The translations under genes were made by a program, and so were the position numbers. Under the pieces are notes generated by a model, which ran no database searches, was not told the DNA's origin, and saw only the letters and a program-made list of their open reading frames with translations. A stretch of DNA of 64,000 bases. Origin: Pseudomonas putida (GTDB lineage Bacteria > Pseudomonadota > Gammaproteobacteria > Pseudomonadales > Pseudomonadaceae). Location of the stretch: contig NZ_BSKJ01000014.1 in NCBI RefSeq assembly GCF_030159595.1, positions 83,317-147,316 of the forward strand. Direction: 5' to 3'. Shown piece by piece: positions 56,068 through 63,944 of this stretch; position 1 is the stretch's first letter; every line of letters starts with the position of its first letter.

Positions 56068-56205
56068 TTCGCAGGCAAGCCAGCTCCTACATTGACCGTG
56101 CCGGCCTGAGGTTATGCTTCAACCTGAGAAAGCCAAAGGCTCTGTACAAAATCCAGGAGCCCGCTCGGTCCCTGTGGGAGCTGGCTTGTCGTGGCGACGA
56201 ACCGC
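56068..56205. repeat. Pair of REP elements in opposite orientation
   Basis: The plus strand carries a REP variant TTCGCAGGCAAGCCAGCTCC (from 56068) and its inverted partner CCTGTGGGAGCTGGCTTGTC (from 56171), about 80 bp apart, between the convergent lpxL and TPR genes. This is the REP-doublet (BIME-like) arrangement. Confidence 0.75.
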
Positions 56206-56236
56206 TGCGATGGGCTGCAAAGCAGCCCCGGCAATC

Positions 56237-56545
56237 TCAGACTTTGTTTAGCTTCTTCAGGAACACAGTCATCTCTTTCTCGGCCTGTTTGTCCCCATGG
56301 GCCTGCGCCGCCACGATCCCGTCCTCCCAGGCCTTGCGCGCCGCCGCCAGGTCACCCTGCAACTGATGCGCCTTACCCAACAGCTTCCAGGCCGCCGAAT
56401 ACTTTGGGTCCTGCTCCACACAGCGCGCCAGGTGCACCGCCGCTTCAGCACCATTACCTTCATCCAGCCAGGCCTTGCCCAAGCCAAACCGCAACAGTGG
56501 GTTATCCACACCCTTGGCCAGCATCTTCTCCAGCGATTCGCGCAT
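56237..56545 (-). CDS. Small tetratricopeptide repeat protein
   Basis: 102 residues. Two to three TPR helices pairs are visible: NPLLRFGLGKAWLDEGNGAEA, then HLARCVEQDPKYSAAWKLLG and AHQLQGDLAAARKAWEDGI. No signal peptide, so probably cytoplasmic. It follows trkA by 11 bp and is likely the last gene of the def-fmt-rsmB-trkA unit. Its partner is unknown. Confidence 0.8.
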   Translation of the reverse strand: MRESLEKMLAKGVDNPLLRFGLGKAWLDEGNGAEAAVHLARCVEQDPKYSAAWKLLGKAHQLQGDLAAARKAWEDGIVAAQAHGDKQAEKEMTVFLKKLNKV

Positions 56546-56556
56546 GCCCTCTTCTC

Positions 56557-57930
56557 CTAGAAGAAACTCAAGCCGACGTGGAACAGTTTCTCCACATCCC
56601 GAATATGCTTTTTGTCCACAACGAACAGGATCACATGGTCACCCGATTCGATCATGGTGTCGTCGTGGGCGATCATCACTTCTTCGTCACGGATGATGGC
56701 ACCAATGGTGGTGCCGGGTGGCAGGGCGATGTCTTCGATGGCCTTGCCCACCACCTTGCTCGACTTCGAGTCCCCGTGCGCCACCGCCTCGATGGCCTCG
56801 GCCGCGCCACGGCGCAGCGAGTGCACGCTGACAATGTCGCCCCGGCGCACATGCGCCAGCAGGGTGCCGATGGTGGCCAGCTGCGGACTAATGGCGATGT
56901 CGATATCACCGCCCTGCACCAGGTCGACGTAGGCCGGGTTATTGATGATCGTCATCACCTTGCCCGCTCCTAGGCGCTTGGCGAGCAGCGACGACATGAT
57001 GTTGGCTTCGTCGTCGTTGGTCAGGGCCAGGAAGATATCGGCGTCGGCGATGTTCTCTTCGAGCATCAGGTCCTTGTCCGAGGCGCTGCCCTGCAGCACC
57101 ACAGTGCTTTCCAGGGTATCGGAGAGATGTCGGCAACGGGCCGGGCTCATCTCGATGATCTTCACCTGGTAGCGGCTTTCGATGGCTTCTGCCAGGCGTT
57201 CGCCGATCTGCCCACCGCCAGCGATGACGATGCGTTTGTTGGTTTCGTCGATGCGGCGCAGCTCGCCCATCACTGCGCGGATGTCCTTCTTCGCGGCAAT
57301 GAAGAACACCTCGTCGTCGGCTTCGATTACCGTATCGCCACGCGGGGTGATCGGCCGGTCGCGGCGGAAGATGGCCGCTACGCGGGTGTCGACGTTGGGC
57401 ATGTGCGCGCGGATCTGGCGCAGCTGCTGGCCGACCAGCGGGCCGCCGTAGTAGGCCTTCACCGCCACCAGCTGGGCCTTGCCTTCGGCAAAGTCGATCA
57501 CCTGCAGCGAACCTGGGTGCTCGATCAGGCGCTTGATGTAGTTGGTTACCACCTGCTCGGGGCTGATCAGTACGTCGACCGGGATATGGTCGTTGTCGAA
57601 CAGCTCTTCGCGGGTGAGGTAGGCCGACTCGCGCACCCGGGCGATCTTGGTCGGGGTGTGGAACAGCGAATAGGCCACCTGGCAGGCGACCATGTTGGTT
57701 TCATCGCTGTTGGTTACCGCCACCAGCATGTCGGCGTCGTCGGCACCGGCCTGGCGCAGCACCGTTGGCAGCGAGCCGCGGCCTTGCACGGTACGGATAT
57801 CCAGGCGATCACCGAGGTCGCGCAGGCGCTCGCCATCGGTGTCGACCACGGTGATGTCGTTGGCTTCGCTGGCCAGGTGTTCTGCCAGCGTGCCGCCTAC
57901 CTGCCCTGCGCCGAGGATGATGATCTTCAT
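56557..57930 (-). CDS. trkA: Trk potassium uptake regulatory subunit TrkA
   Basis: 457 residues in two RCK repeats, each with an NAD-binding Rossmann motif (IILGAGQVGGTLAEHLA near residue 4 and IVIAGGGQIGERLAEAI near 235) and a TrkA_C domain. It gates the TrkH/TrkG potassium channel on the cytoplasmic side. 23 bp downstream of rsmB. Confidence 0.95.
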   Translation of the reverse strand: MKIIILGAGQVGGTLAEHLASEANDITVVDTDGERLRDLGDRLDIRTVQGRGSLPTVLRQAGADDADMLVAVTNSDETNMVACQVAYSLFHTPTKIARVRESAYLTREELFDNDHIPVDVLISPEQVVTNYIKRLIEHPGSLQVIDFAEGKAQLVAVKAYYGGPLVGQQLRQIRAHMPNVDTRVAAIFRRDRPITPRGDTVIEADDEVFFIAAKKDIRAVMGELRRIDETNKRIVIAGGGQIGERLAEAIESRYQVKIIEMSPARCRHLSDTLESTVVLQGSASDKDLMLEENIADADIFLALTNDDEANIMSSLLAKRLGAGKVMTIINNPAYVDLVQGGDIDIAISPQLATIGTLLAHVRRGDIVSVHSLRRGAAEAIEAVAHGDSKSSKVVGKAIEDIALPPGTTIGAIIRDEEVMIAHDDTMIESGDHVILFVVDKKHIRDVEKLFHVGLSFF

Positions 57931-57953
57931 CCGCTACTCCCTACCCTTTATTC

Positions 57954-59264
57954 TTATCCGCGCGAGGCGGCGATCTTGATCAGCTTGGCATAGTAGAAGC
58001 CGTCGTGACCGCCTTCCTGGGCCAGCAACTGGCGGCCGTGGGGTTGGCGCAGGCCGGCCTCGGTGGCTAGGTCCAATTCACGGGCGCCCGGGGTGCGGGC
58101 CAGGAAGGCATCGATCACTTCGGTGTTCTCGGTCGGCAGGCTGGAGCAAGTGGCGTACAGCAGCATGCCGCCCACTTCCAGGGTTGGCCACAGGGCATCC
58201 AGCAATTCGCCTTGCAGCGTGGCCAGGGCTGGGATGTCGTCGGCCTGCCGGGTCAGTTTGATGTCCGGGTGGCGGCGGATCACGCCGGTGGCCGAGCACG
58301 GGGCGTCGAGCAGGATGCGCTGGAATGGTTTGCCGTCCCACCAGCTGGCAGTGTCGCGGGCATCGCAGGCGATCAGCTCGGCGTCGAGCTTGAGGCGGTC
58401 GAGGTTCTCGCGTACGCGGGTAAGGCGCTTGGCTTCGAGGTCGATGGCCACCACCTGGGCCAGGCCGGCTTCGGCCTCCAGCAAATGGCAGGTTTTTCCA
58501 CCCGGTGCGCAGCAGGCGTCCAGCACGCGTTGGCCAGGGGCCAGTTCGAGCAGATCGGCAGACAGTTGCGCGGCTTCGTCCTGCACGCTCACCCAGCCTT
58601 CTGCGAAGCCCGGCAGGCCGCGCACGTCGCAGGCCTCGGCCAGCACGATGCCGTCACGGCTGTACTGGCAGGCGCTGGCGCCAATGCCCGCTTCGGCCAG
58701 CAGTGCCAGGTAGGCATCGCGGCTGTGGTGACGGCGGTTGACCCGCAAAATCATCGGCGGATGGGCGTTGTTGGCGGCGCAGATGGCTTCCCACTGTTCC
58801 GGCCAGAACGCTTTCAGCGACTTCTGCAGCCAGCGCGGATGGGCGGTGCGTACCACCGGGTCGCGCTCCATGCTGGCGAGCAACTCTTCGCCTTCGCGCT
58901 GGGCGCGGCGCAGCACGGCATTGAGCAATGCCTTGGCCCACGGTTTCTTCAGCTTGTCGGCGCAGCCGACGGTTTCGCCGATGGCGGCGTGGGCCGGAAT
59001 GCGGGTGTAGAACAGCTGGTACAGGCCCACCAGCAGCAGCGCCTGCACGTCGGCGTCGGCGGCCTTGAACGGCTTCTGCAGCAGTTGCGCGGCCAGCAGG
59101 TCGAGGCGTGGTTGCCAGCGTGCGGTGCCGAACGCCAGGTCCTGGGTCAGGCCACGGTCGCGTTCATCGACCTTGTCCAGTTGTGCCGGCAGCGAGCTGT
59201 TCAGCGACGCCTTGCCACTGAGCACAGCGGCAAGGGCACGGGCGGCGGCGAGACGTGGGTTCAT
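57954..59264 (-). CDS. rsmB: 16S rRNA (cytosine967-C5)-methyltransferase RsmB
   Basis: 436 residues. An N-terminal NusB-like RNA-binding domain (about 1-130) is followed by a Rossmann methyltransferase: DACCAPGGKTCHLLE (SAM) and DAPCSATGVIRRHPD carrying one catalytic Cys; a second lies in YATCSSLPTEN. Its start overlaps the fmt stop (ATGA). Confidence 0.96.
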   Translation of the reverse strand: MNPRLAAARALAAVLSGKASLNSSLPAQLDKVDERDRGLTQDLAFGTARWQPRLDLLAAQLLQKPFKAADADVQALLLVGLYQLFYTRIPAHAAIGETVGCADKLKKPWAKALLNAVLRRAQREGEELLASMERDPVVRTAHPRWLQKSLKAFWPEQWEAICAANNAHPPMILRVNRRHHSRDAYLALLAEAGIGASACQYSRDGIVLAEACDVRGLPGFAEGWVSVQDEAAQLSADLLELAPGQRVLDACCAPGGKTCHLLEAEAGLAQVVAIDLEAKRLTRVRENLDRLKLDAELIACDARDTASWWDGKPFQRILLDAPCSATGVIRRHPDIKLTRQADDIPALATLQGELLDALWPTLEVGGMLLYATCSSLPTENTEVIDAFLARTPGARELDLATEAGLRQPHGRQLLAQEGGHDGFYYAKLIKIAASRG

Positions 59265-60193
59265 TGGCCCAGCACCTTGCCAGCGGCGAACTTCTCGCGG
59301 CGGCTGTTGAACAGGTCGCTGAAGTTCAGCGCCTTGCCGCCAGGCAATTGCAGGCGGGTCAGGTTCAATGCCTGGTCACCGCAGGCGACGACCAGGCCGT
59401 CCTTGCTGGCCGACAGGATCTCACCCGGGGCGCCCATGCCTGTGGACAAGCTGGCCGCCTGTACCTTCACGCTTTCGCCATCAAGGGTGCTGTGGCACGC
59501 CAGCCACGGGTTGAAAGCGCGGATCTTGCGCTCCAGTTCGACGGCTGGGCGGTTCCAGTCGATACGCGCCTCATCCTTGTTCAGCTTGTGTGCGTAGGTG
59601 GCCAGGGCATCGTCCTGCACTTCACCTTGCAGCGAACCGTCCGCCAGGCCGGCGATGGCCTGTACTACGGCGGGCGGGCCCATCTCGGCCAGGCGGTCGT
59701 GCAGGCTGCCACCGGTGTCGTCGGCGCTGATCGGGGTGACCACCTTGAGCAGCATCGGGCCGGTGTCCAGGCCAGCTTCCATGCGCATCACGGTCACGCC
59801 GCTCTCGGCGTCGCCGGCTTCCACGGCGCGCTGGATCGGCGCCGCACCACGCCAGCGTGGCAGCAGGGAGGCGTGGCTGTTGATGCAGCCCAGGCGTGGG
59901 ATGTCGAGTACCACCTGGGGCAGGATCAGGCCGTAGGCGACCACCACCATCAGGTCTGGCTTCAACGCGGCCAGTTCTGCCTGCGCCTCGGCATTGCGCA
60001 GCGTCTGCGGCTGGAACACCGGGATGTCATGGGCCACTGCCAGCGCCTTGACGGCGCTCGGCATCAGCTTTTGGCCGCGGCCGGCAGGGCGGTCGGGCTG
60101 GGTGTAGACGGCCACGATCTCGTACGGGCTGTCGAGCAGGGCCTTGAGGTGTTCGGCGGCAAACTCTGGAGTGCCTGCAAAGACGATGCGCAT
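59261..60193 (-). CDS. fmt: Methionyl-tRNA formyltransferase
   Basis: 310 residues. IVFAGTPEFAAEHLKALL at the N-terminus, and SLLPRWRGAAPIQRA, the formyl-THF site signature, followed by an OB-like C-terminal domain. It formylates initiator Met-tRNA. A hairpin with T-run (60210-60240) separates it from def. Confidence 0.97.
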   Translation of the reverse strand: MRIVFAGTPEFAAEHLKALLDSPYEIVAVYTQPDRPAGRGQKLMPSAVKALAVAHDIPVFQPQTLRNAEAQAELAALKPDLMVVVAYGLILPQVVLDIPRLGCINSHASLLPRWRGAAPIQRAVEAGDAESGVTVMRMEAGLDTGPMLLKVVTPISADDTGGSLHDRLAEMGPPAVVQAIAGLADGSLQGEVQDDALATYAHKLNKDEARIDWNRPAVELERKIRAFNPWLACHSTLDGESVKVQAASLSTGMGAPGEILSASKDGLVVACGDQALNLTRLQLPGGKALNFSDLFNSRREKFAAGKVLGQ

Positions 60194-60209
60194 GGAGTTC
60201 TCGCTTCAA

Positions 60210-60240
60210 AAAAGAAAAAGGCTTGCCGGAGCAAGCCTTC
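60210..60240 (-). terminator. Rho-independent terminator-like hairpin between def and fmt
   Basis: AAGGCTTGC (60219-60227) and GCAAGCCTT (60232-60240) give a perfect 9-bp stem with a 4-base loop. On the minus strand a T-rich tract (TTTTTCTTTTTT) follows. It sits inside the expected def-fmt operon, 13 bp after def. Confidence 0.85.
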
Positions 60241-60253
60241 TGGAAGGTGGGGA

Positions 60254-60760
60254 TCAGGCTTGCTGGCGGTGCTGCTTTTCCAGCTTCTTCTTGATCCGGT
60301 CGCGCTTGAGCTGCGACAGGTAGTCGACGAACAGCTTGCCGTTGAGGTGATCGAATTCGTGCTGCACGCACACCGCCAGCAGGCCTTCGCATTCCAGCTC
60401 GTAGGGCTTGCCGTCGCGGTCCTGGGCCTTGACCCGCACACGCAGCGGGCGGTCGACGTTCTCGTAGAAGCCGGGCACCGACAGGCAGCCTTCCTGATAC
60501 TGGCCCATGTCGTGGGTCAGCTCTTCGACCGTGGGGTTGATGAAGACGCGCGGCTCGCTGCGGTCTTCGCTGAGGTCCATGACCACGACCTGCAGGTGCA
60601 CGTTGACCTGGGTGGCGGCCAGGCCGATACCAGGGGCTTCGTACATGGTTTCAAACATGTCGTCGATCAGCTGACGCAGGGCGTCGTCGAACGCCGTCAC
60701 CGGTTTGGCGATAGTGCGCAGGCGCGGGTCCGGGAATTCGAGAATGTTCAAGATGGCCAT
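60254..60760 (-). CDS. def: Peptide deformylase
   Basis: 168 residues. All three motifs are present: GIGLAATQV (about 45), EGCLSVPG (metal Cys) and QHEFDHLNG (HExxH). It removes the N-formyl group from new proteins, the reverse step of Fmt's modification. It diverges from dprA. Confidence 0.97.
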   Translation of the reverse strand: MAILNILEFPDPRLRTIAKPVTAFDDALRQLIDDMFETMYEAPGIGLAATQVNVHLQVVVMDLSEDRSEPRVFINPTVEELTHDMGQYQEGCLSVPGFYENVDRPLRVRVKAQDRDGKPYELECEGLLAVCVQHEFDHLNGKLFVDYLSQLKRDRIKKKLEKQHRQQA

Positions 60761-60900
60761 AAGGTCAGGCAGTCACTGTGCGTTCGGTTGAAAACTGAGC
60801 ACACATAATAAAGGGAAACGGGGATTTCGGCACCTGGCAAGCTCGTCTAGGGTGTTTATGGGCTTGATAGCCCCCAATCAATGGACAGCTTTTCAAAGTG

Positions 60901-60921
60901 TTACTCACAGAGTTATCCACA
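60901..60921. promoter_or_regulatory. Two adjacent DnaA-box 9-mers upstream of dprA
   Basis: TTACTCACA (60901-60909, one mismatch) and TTATCCACA (60913-60921, exact) lie in the def-dprA divergent gap, 46 bp before the dprA start. Confidence 0.5.
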
Positions 60922-60966
60922 GCTTGTGCCACATAGATGGCCCTGTTTCGATCAAGGATGATCCTT

Positions 60967-62064
60967 ATGCCGATCCACCATTCGTCGCCCTGTTCGCCTG
61001 CCGAACTGGATGCACGTTTACGCCTGCACTGCCTTACCGGAATGGGACTGCGACGTTTTCGTACCCTGTTCGATGCCTTCGGCAGTGCATCCAGCGCGCT
61101 AAGTGCTCCGGGTTCAGCCTGGCGCGCGTTGGGCATCCCGCAGAACACCATCGACGCAAGGCGCAGTGCTGAGGTACGCAGTGGCGCACTGGCCGCAATG
61201 GCCTGGCTAGAGCGACCTGGCCAGCATTTGCTGATGTGGGACAGCCCCCATTACCCTGCATTACTGGCGGAAATCGACGATGCCCCACCGCTGCTTTTCG
61301 TGGCTGGCGAACCTGCATTGCTCGAACGCCCACAGCTGGCCATTGTGGGCAGCAGGCGTGCCACACCCCCGGCGCTCGACACCGCCGGGGCATTTTCCCG
61401 CTACCTGGCGCAGGCCGGTTTCACCATCACCAGCGGCTTGGCCGTGGGCATTGACGGTGCCGCTCATCGGGCCGCATTGCAGGCCGGTGGGGGCACGATT
61501 GGCGTGCTTGGCACGGGGTTGCAAAAACTTTATCCACAGCGCCACCTGGAGCTTGCGCGGGCGATGATTGATAACGGCGGCGCACTGGTTTCCGAATACC
61601 CGCTGGATGCCGGGCCACTGCCCGGCAACTTTCCGCGACGCAATCGCATTATCAGCGGCCTGTCGCTGGGCGTGCTGGTAGTCGAGGCCAGCCTGGCCAG
61701 TGGCTCGCTGATCACCGCCCGCCTGGCGGCCGAACAAGGCCGCGAGGTGTATGCGATTCCGGGTTCCATCCACCACCCAGGCTCCAAGGGCTGTCATCAG
61801 TTGATCCGTGACGGCGCACTGCTGGTGGAAAGCGTGGAACAAATCATCGAAAGCCTGCAGGGCTGGCAGAACCTGCCGCCCGCCATTGTGGACAAATTCG
61901 AGCATCCCTTGCTCGCCCTGCTGCATGCCGCGCCGCAAACCAGCGAAAGCCTGGCGCACTGTAGCGAGCTGACCCTGGCCGAAGTGCTGGCGCAATTGAC
62001 CGAGCTGGAGCTGGAAGGCCGGGTCAGCAATGAAGCCGGGCGTTGGTTTGCCCGCTTGGGCTAA
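60967..62064 (+). CDS. dprA: DNA-processing protein DprA
   Basis: 365 residues from ATG 60967 (AAGGA at 60954-60958); an ATG at 60937 would give 10 extra residues. A Rossmann-like core: LAIVGSRRATPPALDTAG, TITSGLAVGIDGAAHRAAL, SEYPLDAGPLPGNFPRRNRI, and a winged-helix C-terminus. It binds incoming single-stranded DNA and loads RecA. Two DnaA-like boxes lie upstream. 42 bp before tsaC. Confidence 0.94.
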   Translation: MPIHHSSPCSPAELDARLRLHCLTGMGLRRFRTLFDAFGSASSALSAPGSAWRALGIPQNTIDARRSAEVRSGALAAMAWLERPGQHLLMWDSPHYPALLAEIDDAPPLLFVAGEPALLERPQLAIVGSRRATPPALDTAGAFSRYLAQAGFTITSGLAVGIDGAAHRAALQAGGGTIGVLGTGLQKLYPQRHLELARAMIDNGGALVSEYPLDAGPLPGNFPRRNRIISGLSLGVLVVEASLASGSLITARLAAEQGREVYAIPGSIHHPGSKGCHQLIRDGALLVESVEQIIESLQGWQNLPPAIVDKFEHPLLALLHAAPQTSESLAHCSELTLAEVLAQLTELELEGRVSNEAGRWFARLG

Positions 62065-62106
62065 GTACACTGCTCGCAAGCAAGGTATCTAGGCGGAGAG
62101 ACAGTA

Positions 62107-62664
62107 ATGGTGAGCAGTTTTCGTGTGCAGCAAGCCGCACGTGAGATCCGGGCGGGCGCAGTGATCGCTTATCCGACGGAAGCGGTCTGGGGCCTGGGCT
62201 GCGACCCGTGGAACGAGGACGCGGTGTATCGCCTGCTGGCGCTGAAATCGCGGCCTGTGGATAAAGGGCTGATTCTGATTGCCGACAACATCCGCCAGTT
62301 CGACTTCCTGTTCGAGGATTTCCCCGAAGACTGGATCGACCGCATGGGCAGCACCTGGCCGGGGCCGAACACCTGGCTGGTGCCACATCAGGACCTGTTG
62401 CCTGAATGGGTGACCGGGCAGCATGACACCGTGGCGCTGCGGGTCAGCGACCACCCGGTGGTGCGTGAGCTGTGCGCGTTGGTGGGGCCGCTGATTTCCA
62501 CCTCGTGCAACCCCGGCGGGCGCCCGGCAGCGAAGAGCCGGTTGCGGGTGGAGCAATACTTCCATGGCCAACTGGACCTGGTGTTGGGCGGGGCGCTGGG
62601 TGGGCGGAAGAACCCGAGTGTGATTCGTAACCTGGCAACTGGCGAAGTTGTTCGCCCGGGTTGA
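62107..62664 (+). CDS. tsaC: Threonylcarbamoyl-AMP synthase TsaC
   Basis: 185 residues, a single YrdC domain with no Sua5 extension: AYPTEAVWGLGCDPWNEDAV, KSRPVDKGLILIA, WPGPNTWLVP and STSCNPGGRPAAKS. It makes threonylcarbamoyl-AMP for the t6A modification of tRNA. Core chromosome ends here; what follows is accessory sequence. Confidence 0.95.
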   Translation: MVSSFRVQQAAREIRAGAVIAYPTEAVWGLGCDPWNEDAVYRLLALKSRPVDKGLILIADNIRQFDFLFEDFPEDWIDRMGSTWPGPNTWLVPHQDLLPEWVTGQHDTVALRVSDHPVVRELCALVGPLISTSCNPGGRPAAKSRLRVEQYFHGQLDLVLGGALGGRKNPSVIRNLATGEVVRPG

Positions 62665-62673
62665 TAGCGCAGG

Positions 62674-62772
62674 CGAGGGCTTCGCCCTCGATCGCAGGCA
62701 AGCCAGCTCCCACAGGTACTGCACTTGGCTTGAAACCGGCGCGGTCGGTGTGGGAGCTGGCTTGCCGGCGAT
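62674..62772. repeat. Hairpin and inverted REP pair after tsaC
   Basis: CGAGGGC/GCCCTCG (62674-62690) is a small hairpin just past the tsaC stop. REP variants follow: TCGCAGGCAAGCCAGCTCCC (from 62692) and its inverted partner TGTGGGAGCTGGCTTGCCGG (from 62749). Together they probably terminate or stabilise the tsaC transcript. I see no gene in 62773-63150 on either strand. Confidence 0.75.
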
Positions 62773-63149
62773 GCGCCGCGCGGGCGGCGCTCTATCTCAT
62801 AGGCGCTGAATCTGTGTCGGCGAGCGCCTTGCAGCACAGACCCGATCCGCCCCAAAAATAAAAGCCGCGGAAGCGGCCCAATGGCAAGATGGTACTCGCC
62901 CGGATAACTTGAAACTTGCCCGGCGCACCAGTACCACCTTGCAGATCAGGCTACGCTCCGAAATTTTTTGGGGCAAGTAGACGGCAAAGTGCTGCAATGC
63001 ATTTGATAGGGCGGTGGGATCAGGGTTTTCTGATTTTGCCAAGATGGCTGTCCATCTTGCGGCTTGGGAAATATCCTACGACCCGCGTCCCCTGCCATCA
63101 CCTTCTCAGTGGGAACCTCTGCCCTTAGGCTTAAACCGTCGCCGAATAA

Positions 63150-63310
63150 CTTGGCGATCGGGTGTGGTAACCCGGGTTCTGGGTGATCTTGGCAGTCCAT
63201 GGCGGCTGTTCGCAGGAGGCTTCGTGCCTGCTGGGTTTTAGATCTCCCACCCGGTTTACCACCCTGCGTACAGCTGCCACCCATTCGTGTGGTAACGACT
63301 GGGTGGGGCC
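63150..63310 (+). ncRNA. Structured leader upstream of the DUF6124-like gene
   Basis: A long imperfect stem pairs 63160-63188 with 63241-63264 (GGTAACCCGGGT against ACCCGGTTTACC at its core) and encloses a GCAGG...CCTGC hairpin. A second hairpin, CCACCCA-TCGT/ACGA-TGGGTGG (63277-63306), ends 4 bases before ATG 63311. GTGTGGTAAC occurs twice (63162-63171 and 63287-63296), and TTACCAC (63256-63262) can pair with either copy. It looks like a regulatory RNA leader; no known riboswitch class is recognised. Confidence 0.5.
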
Positions 63311-63328
63311 ATGAAGCGAGATCTACTG

Positions 63329-63634
63329 ATGAAGAAAATCGTTCCAGATCCACCCCTTCCCTGCACCTCCACCCGCCCCTTCGGCCGCTGCGACGCCGGC
63401 CATGACCCGCTCTTCACCGTCAACCCGAACATTTCCGCCGAGGACGCACTGGTCCATGTAGCCCTGTACCTGCGCAGCGCCTACGAGACCGGCTACAAAG
63501 CCCTGGACTACATGCGCGAAGAAGGCCGTGGCATGTTCTGGTCGAACCTGCATGCGATTGAAATGGCAGAGGGGGTGATTGAGGCGATACTCGATGGCAT
63601 CGAGTCGACCCCACCACCGAGAAAGGACTGCTGA
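63329..63634 (+). CDS. DUF6124-type small protein (formerly DUF3077)
   Basis: 101 residues from ATG 63329 (MKKIVPDPPLPCTSTRPFG); ATG 63311 would add six residues and has a stronger GGTGGGG but very close spacing. The N-terminal MKKIVPDPP followed by a variable stretch and NPNISAEDALVHVALYLRSA is the usual form of this Pseudomonas-only family, often present in several copies per genome. Mostly helical, no signal peptide; function unknown. It is preceded by the folded leader and followed 1 bp later by another small frame. Confidence 0.75.
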   Translation: MKKIVPDPPLPCTSTRPFGRCDAGHDPLFTVNPNISAEDALVHVALYLRSAYETGYKALDYMREEGRGMFWSNLHAIEMAEGVIEAILDGIESTPPPRKDC

Positions 63635-63635
63635 G

Positions 63636-63833
63636 ATGAACAGCCAGGCTTGTCCGAACCCTCACCTAGATGAGACCGCTCAGTTACTTGCAAGTGAAAG
63701 TAATGCAAGCCGCCTTCGCGCTTCTATCGAGCAGCTCAAATCCGATGGTATACAGACTTTGTGGGAGCTACCCATTGAGTCTTCAATACTTGTACTGACG
63801 CAATCGCCGGCAAGCCGGCTCCCACAGGAATAG
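63636..63833 (+). pseudogene. Small frame, possible remnant of a YefM/Phd-like antitoxin
   Basis: 65 codons starting 1 base after the previous stop, with AAAGGA upstream. The stretch ETAQLLASESNASRLRASIE resembles the C-terminal part of YefM/Phd antitoxins (ETxxLLxSpxNAxRLxxSIe). The N-terminal DNA-binding part is missing, and the last ten codons run into a REP element, so the frame ends in repeat-encoded sequence. No toxin gene follows. It could still be expressed. The family link is by eye and weak. Confidence 0.4.
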
Positions 63834-63944
63834 CGCTGCACTCAAGGTCGATGCAGTACCTGTGGGAGCGGGTTCACCCGCGAACACCGGCAAAGCCGGT
63901 GCCTGGAACGCGGTAGCTGCTTCGCGGGCATGCCCGCTTGTATG
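63801..63944. repeat. Cluster of three REP elements
   Basis: REP copies at about 63801-63830 (ending GGCTCCCACAGG), 63859-63891 (CCTGTGGGAGCGGG then TTCACCCGCGAA) and 63912-63944 (inverted, TTCGCGGGCATGCCCGCT). A CACCGGCAAAGCCGGTG hairpin lies between the last two. Nothing else is recognised from here to the end of the window. Confidence 0.8.

Noticed and set aside
56574..56590. Possible fourth parS site near the trkA 3' end
   Set aside because: Only one arm (CGTGGAAC) matches; the other arm does not, so it is a half-site at best.
62946..63353. 135-codon minus-strand frame upstream of the DUF6124-like gene
   Set aside because: It runs through the structured leader; its residues reflect the inverted repeats, and no family is recognisable.
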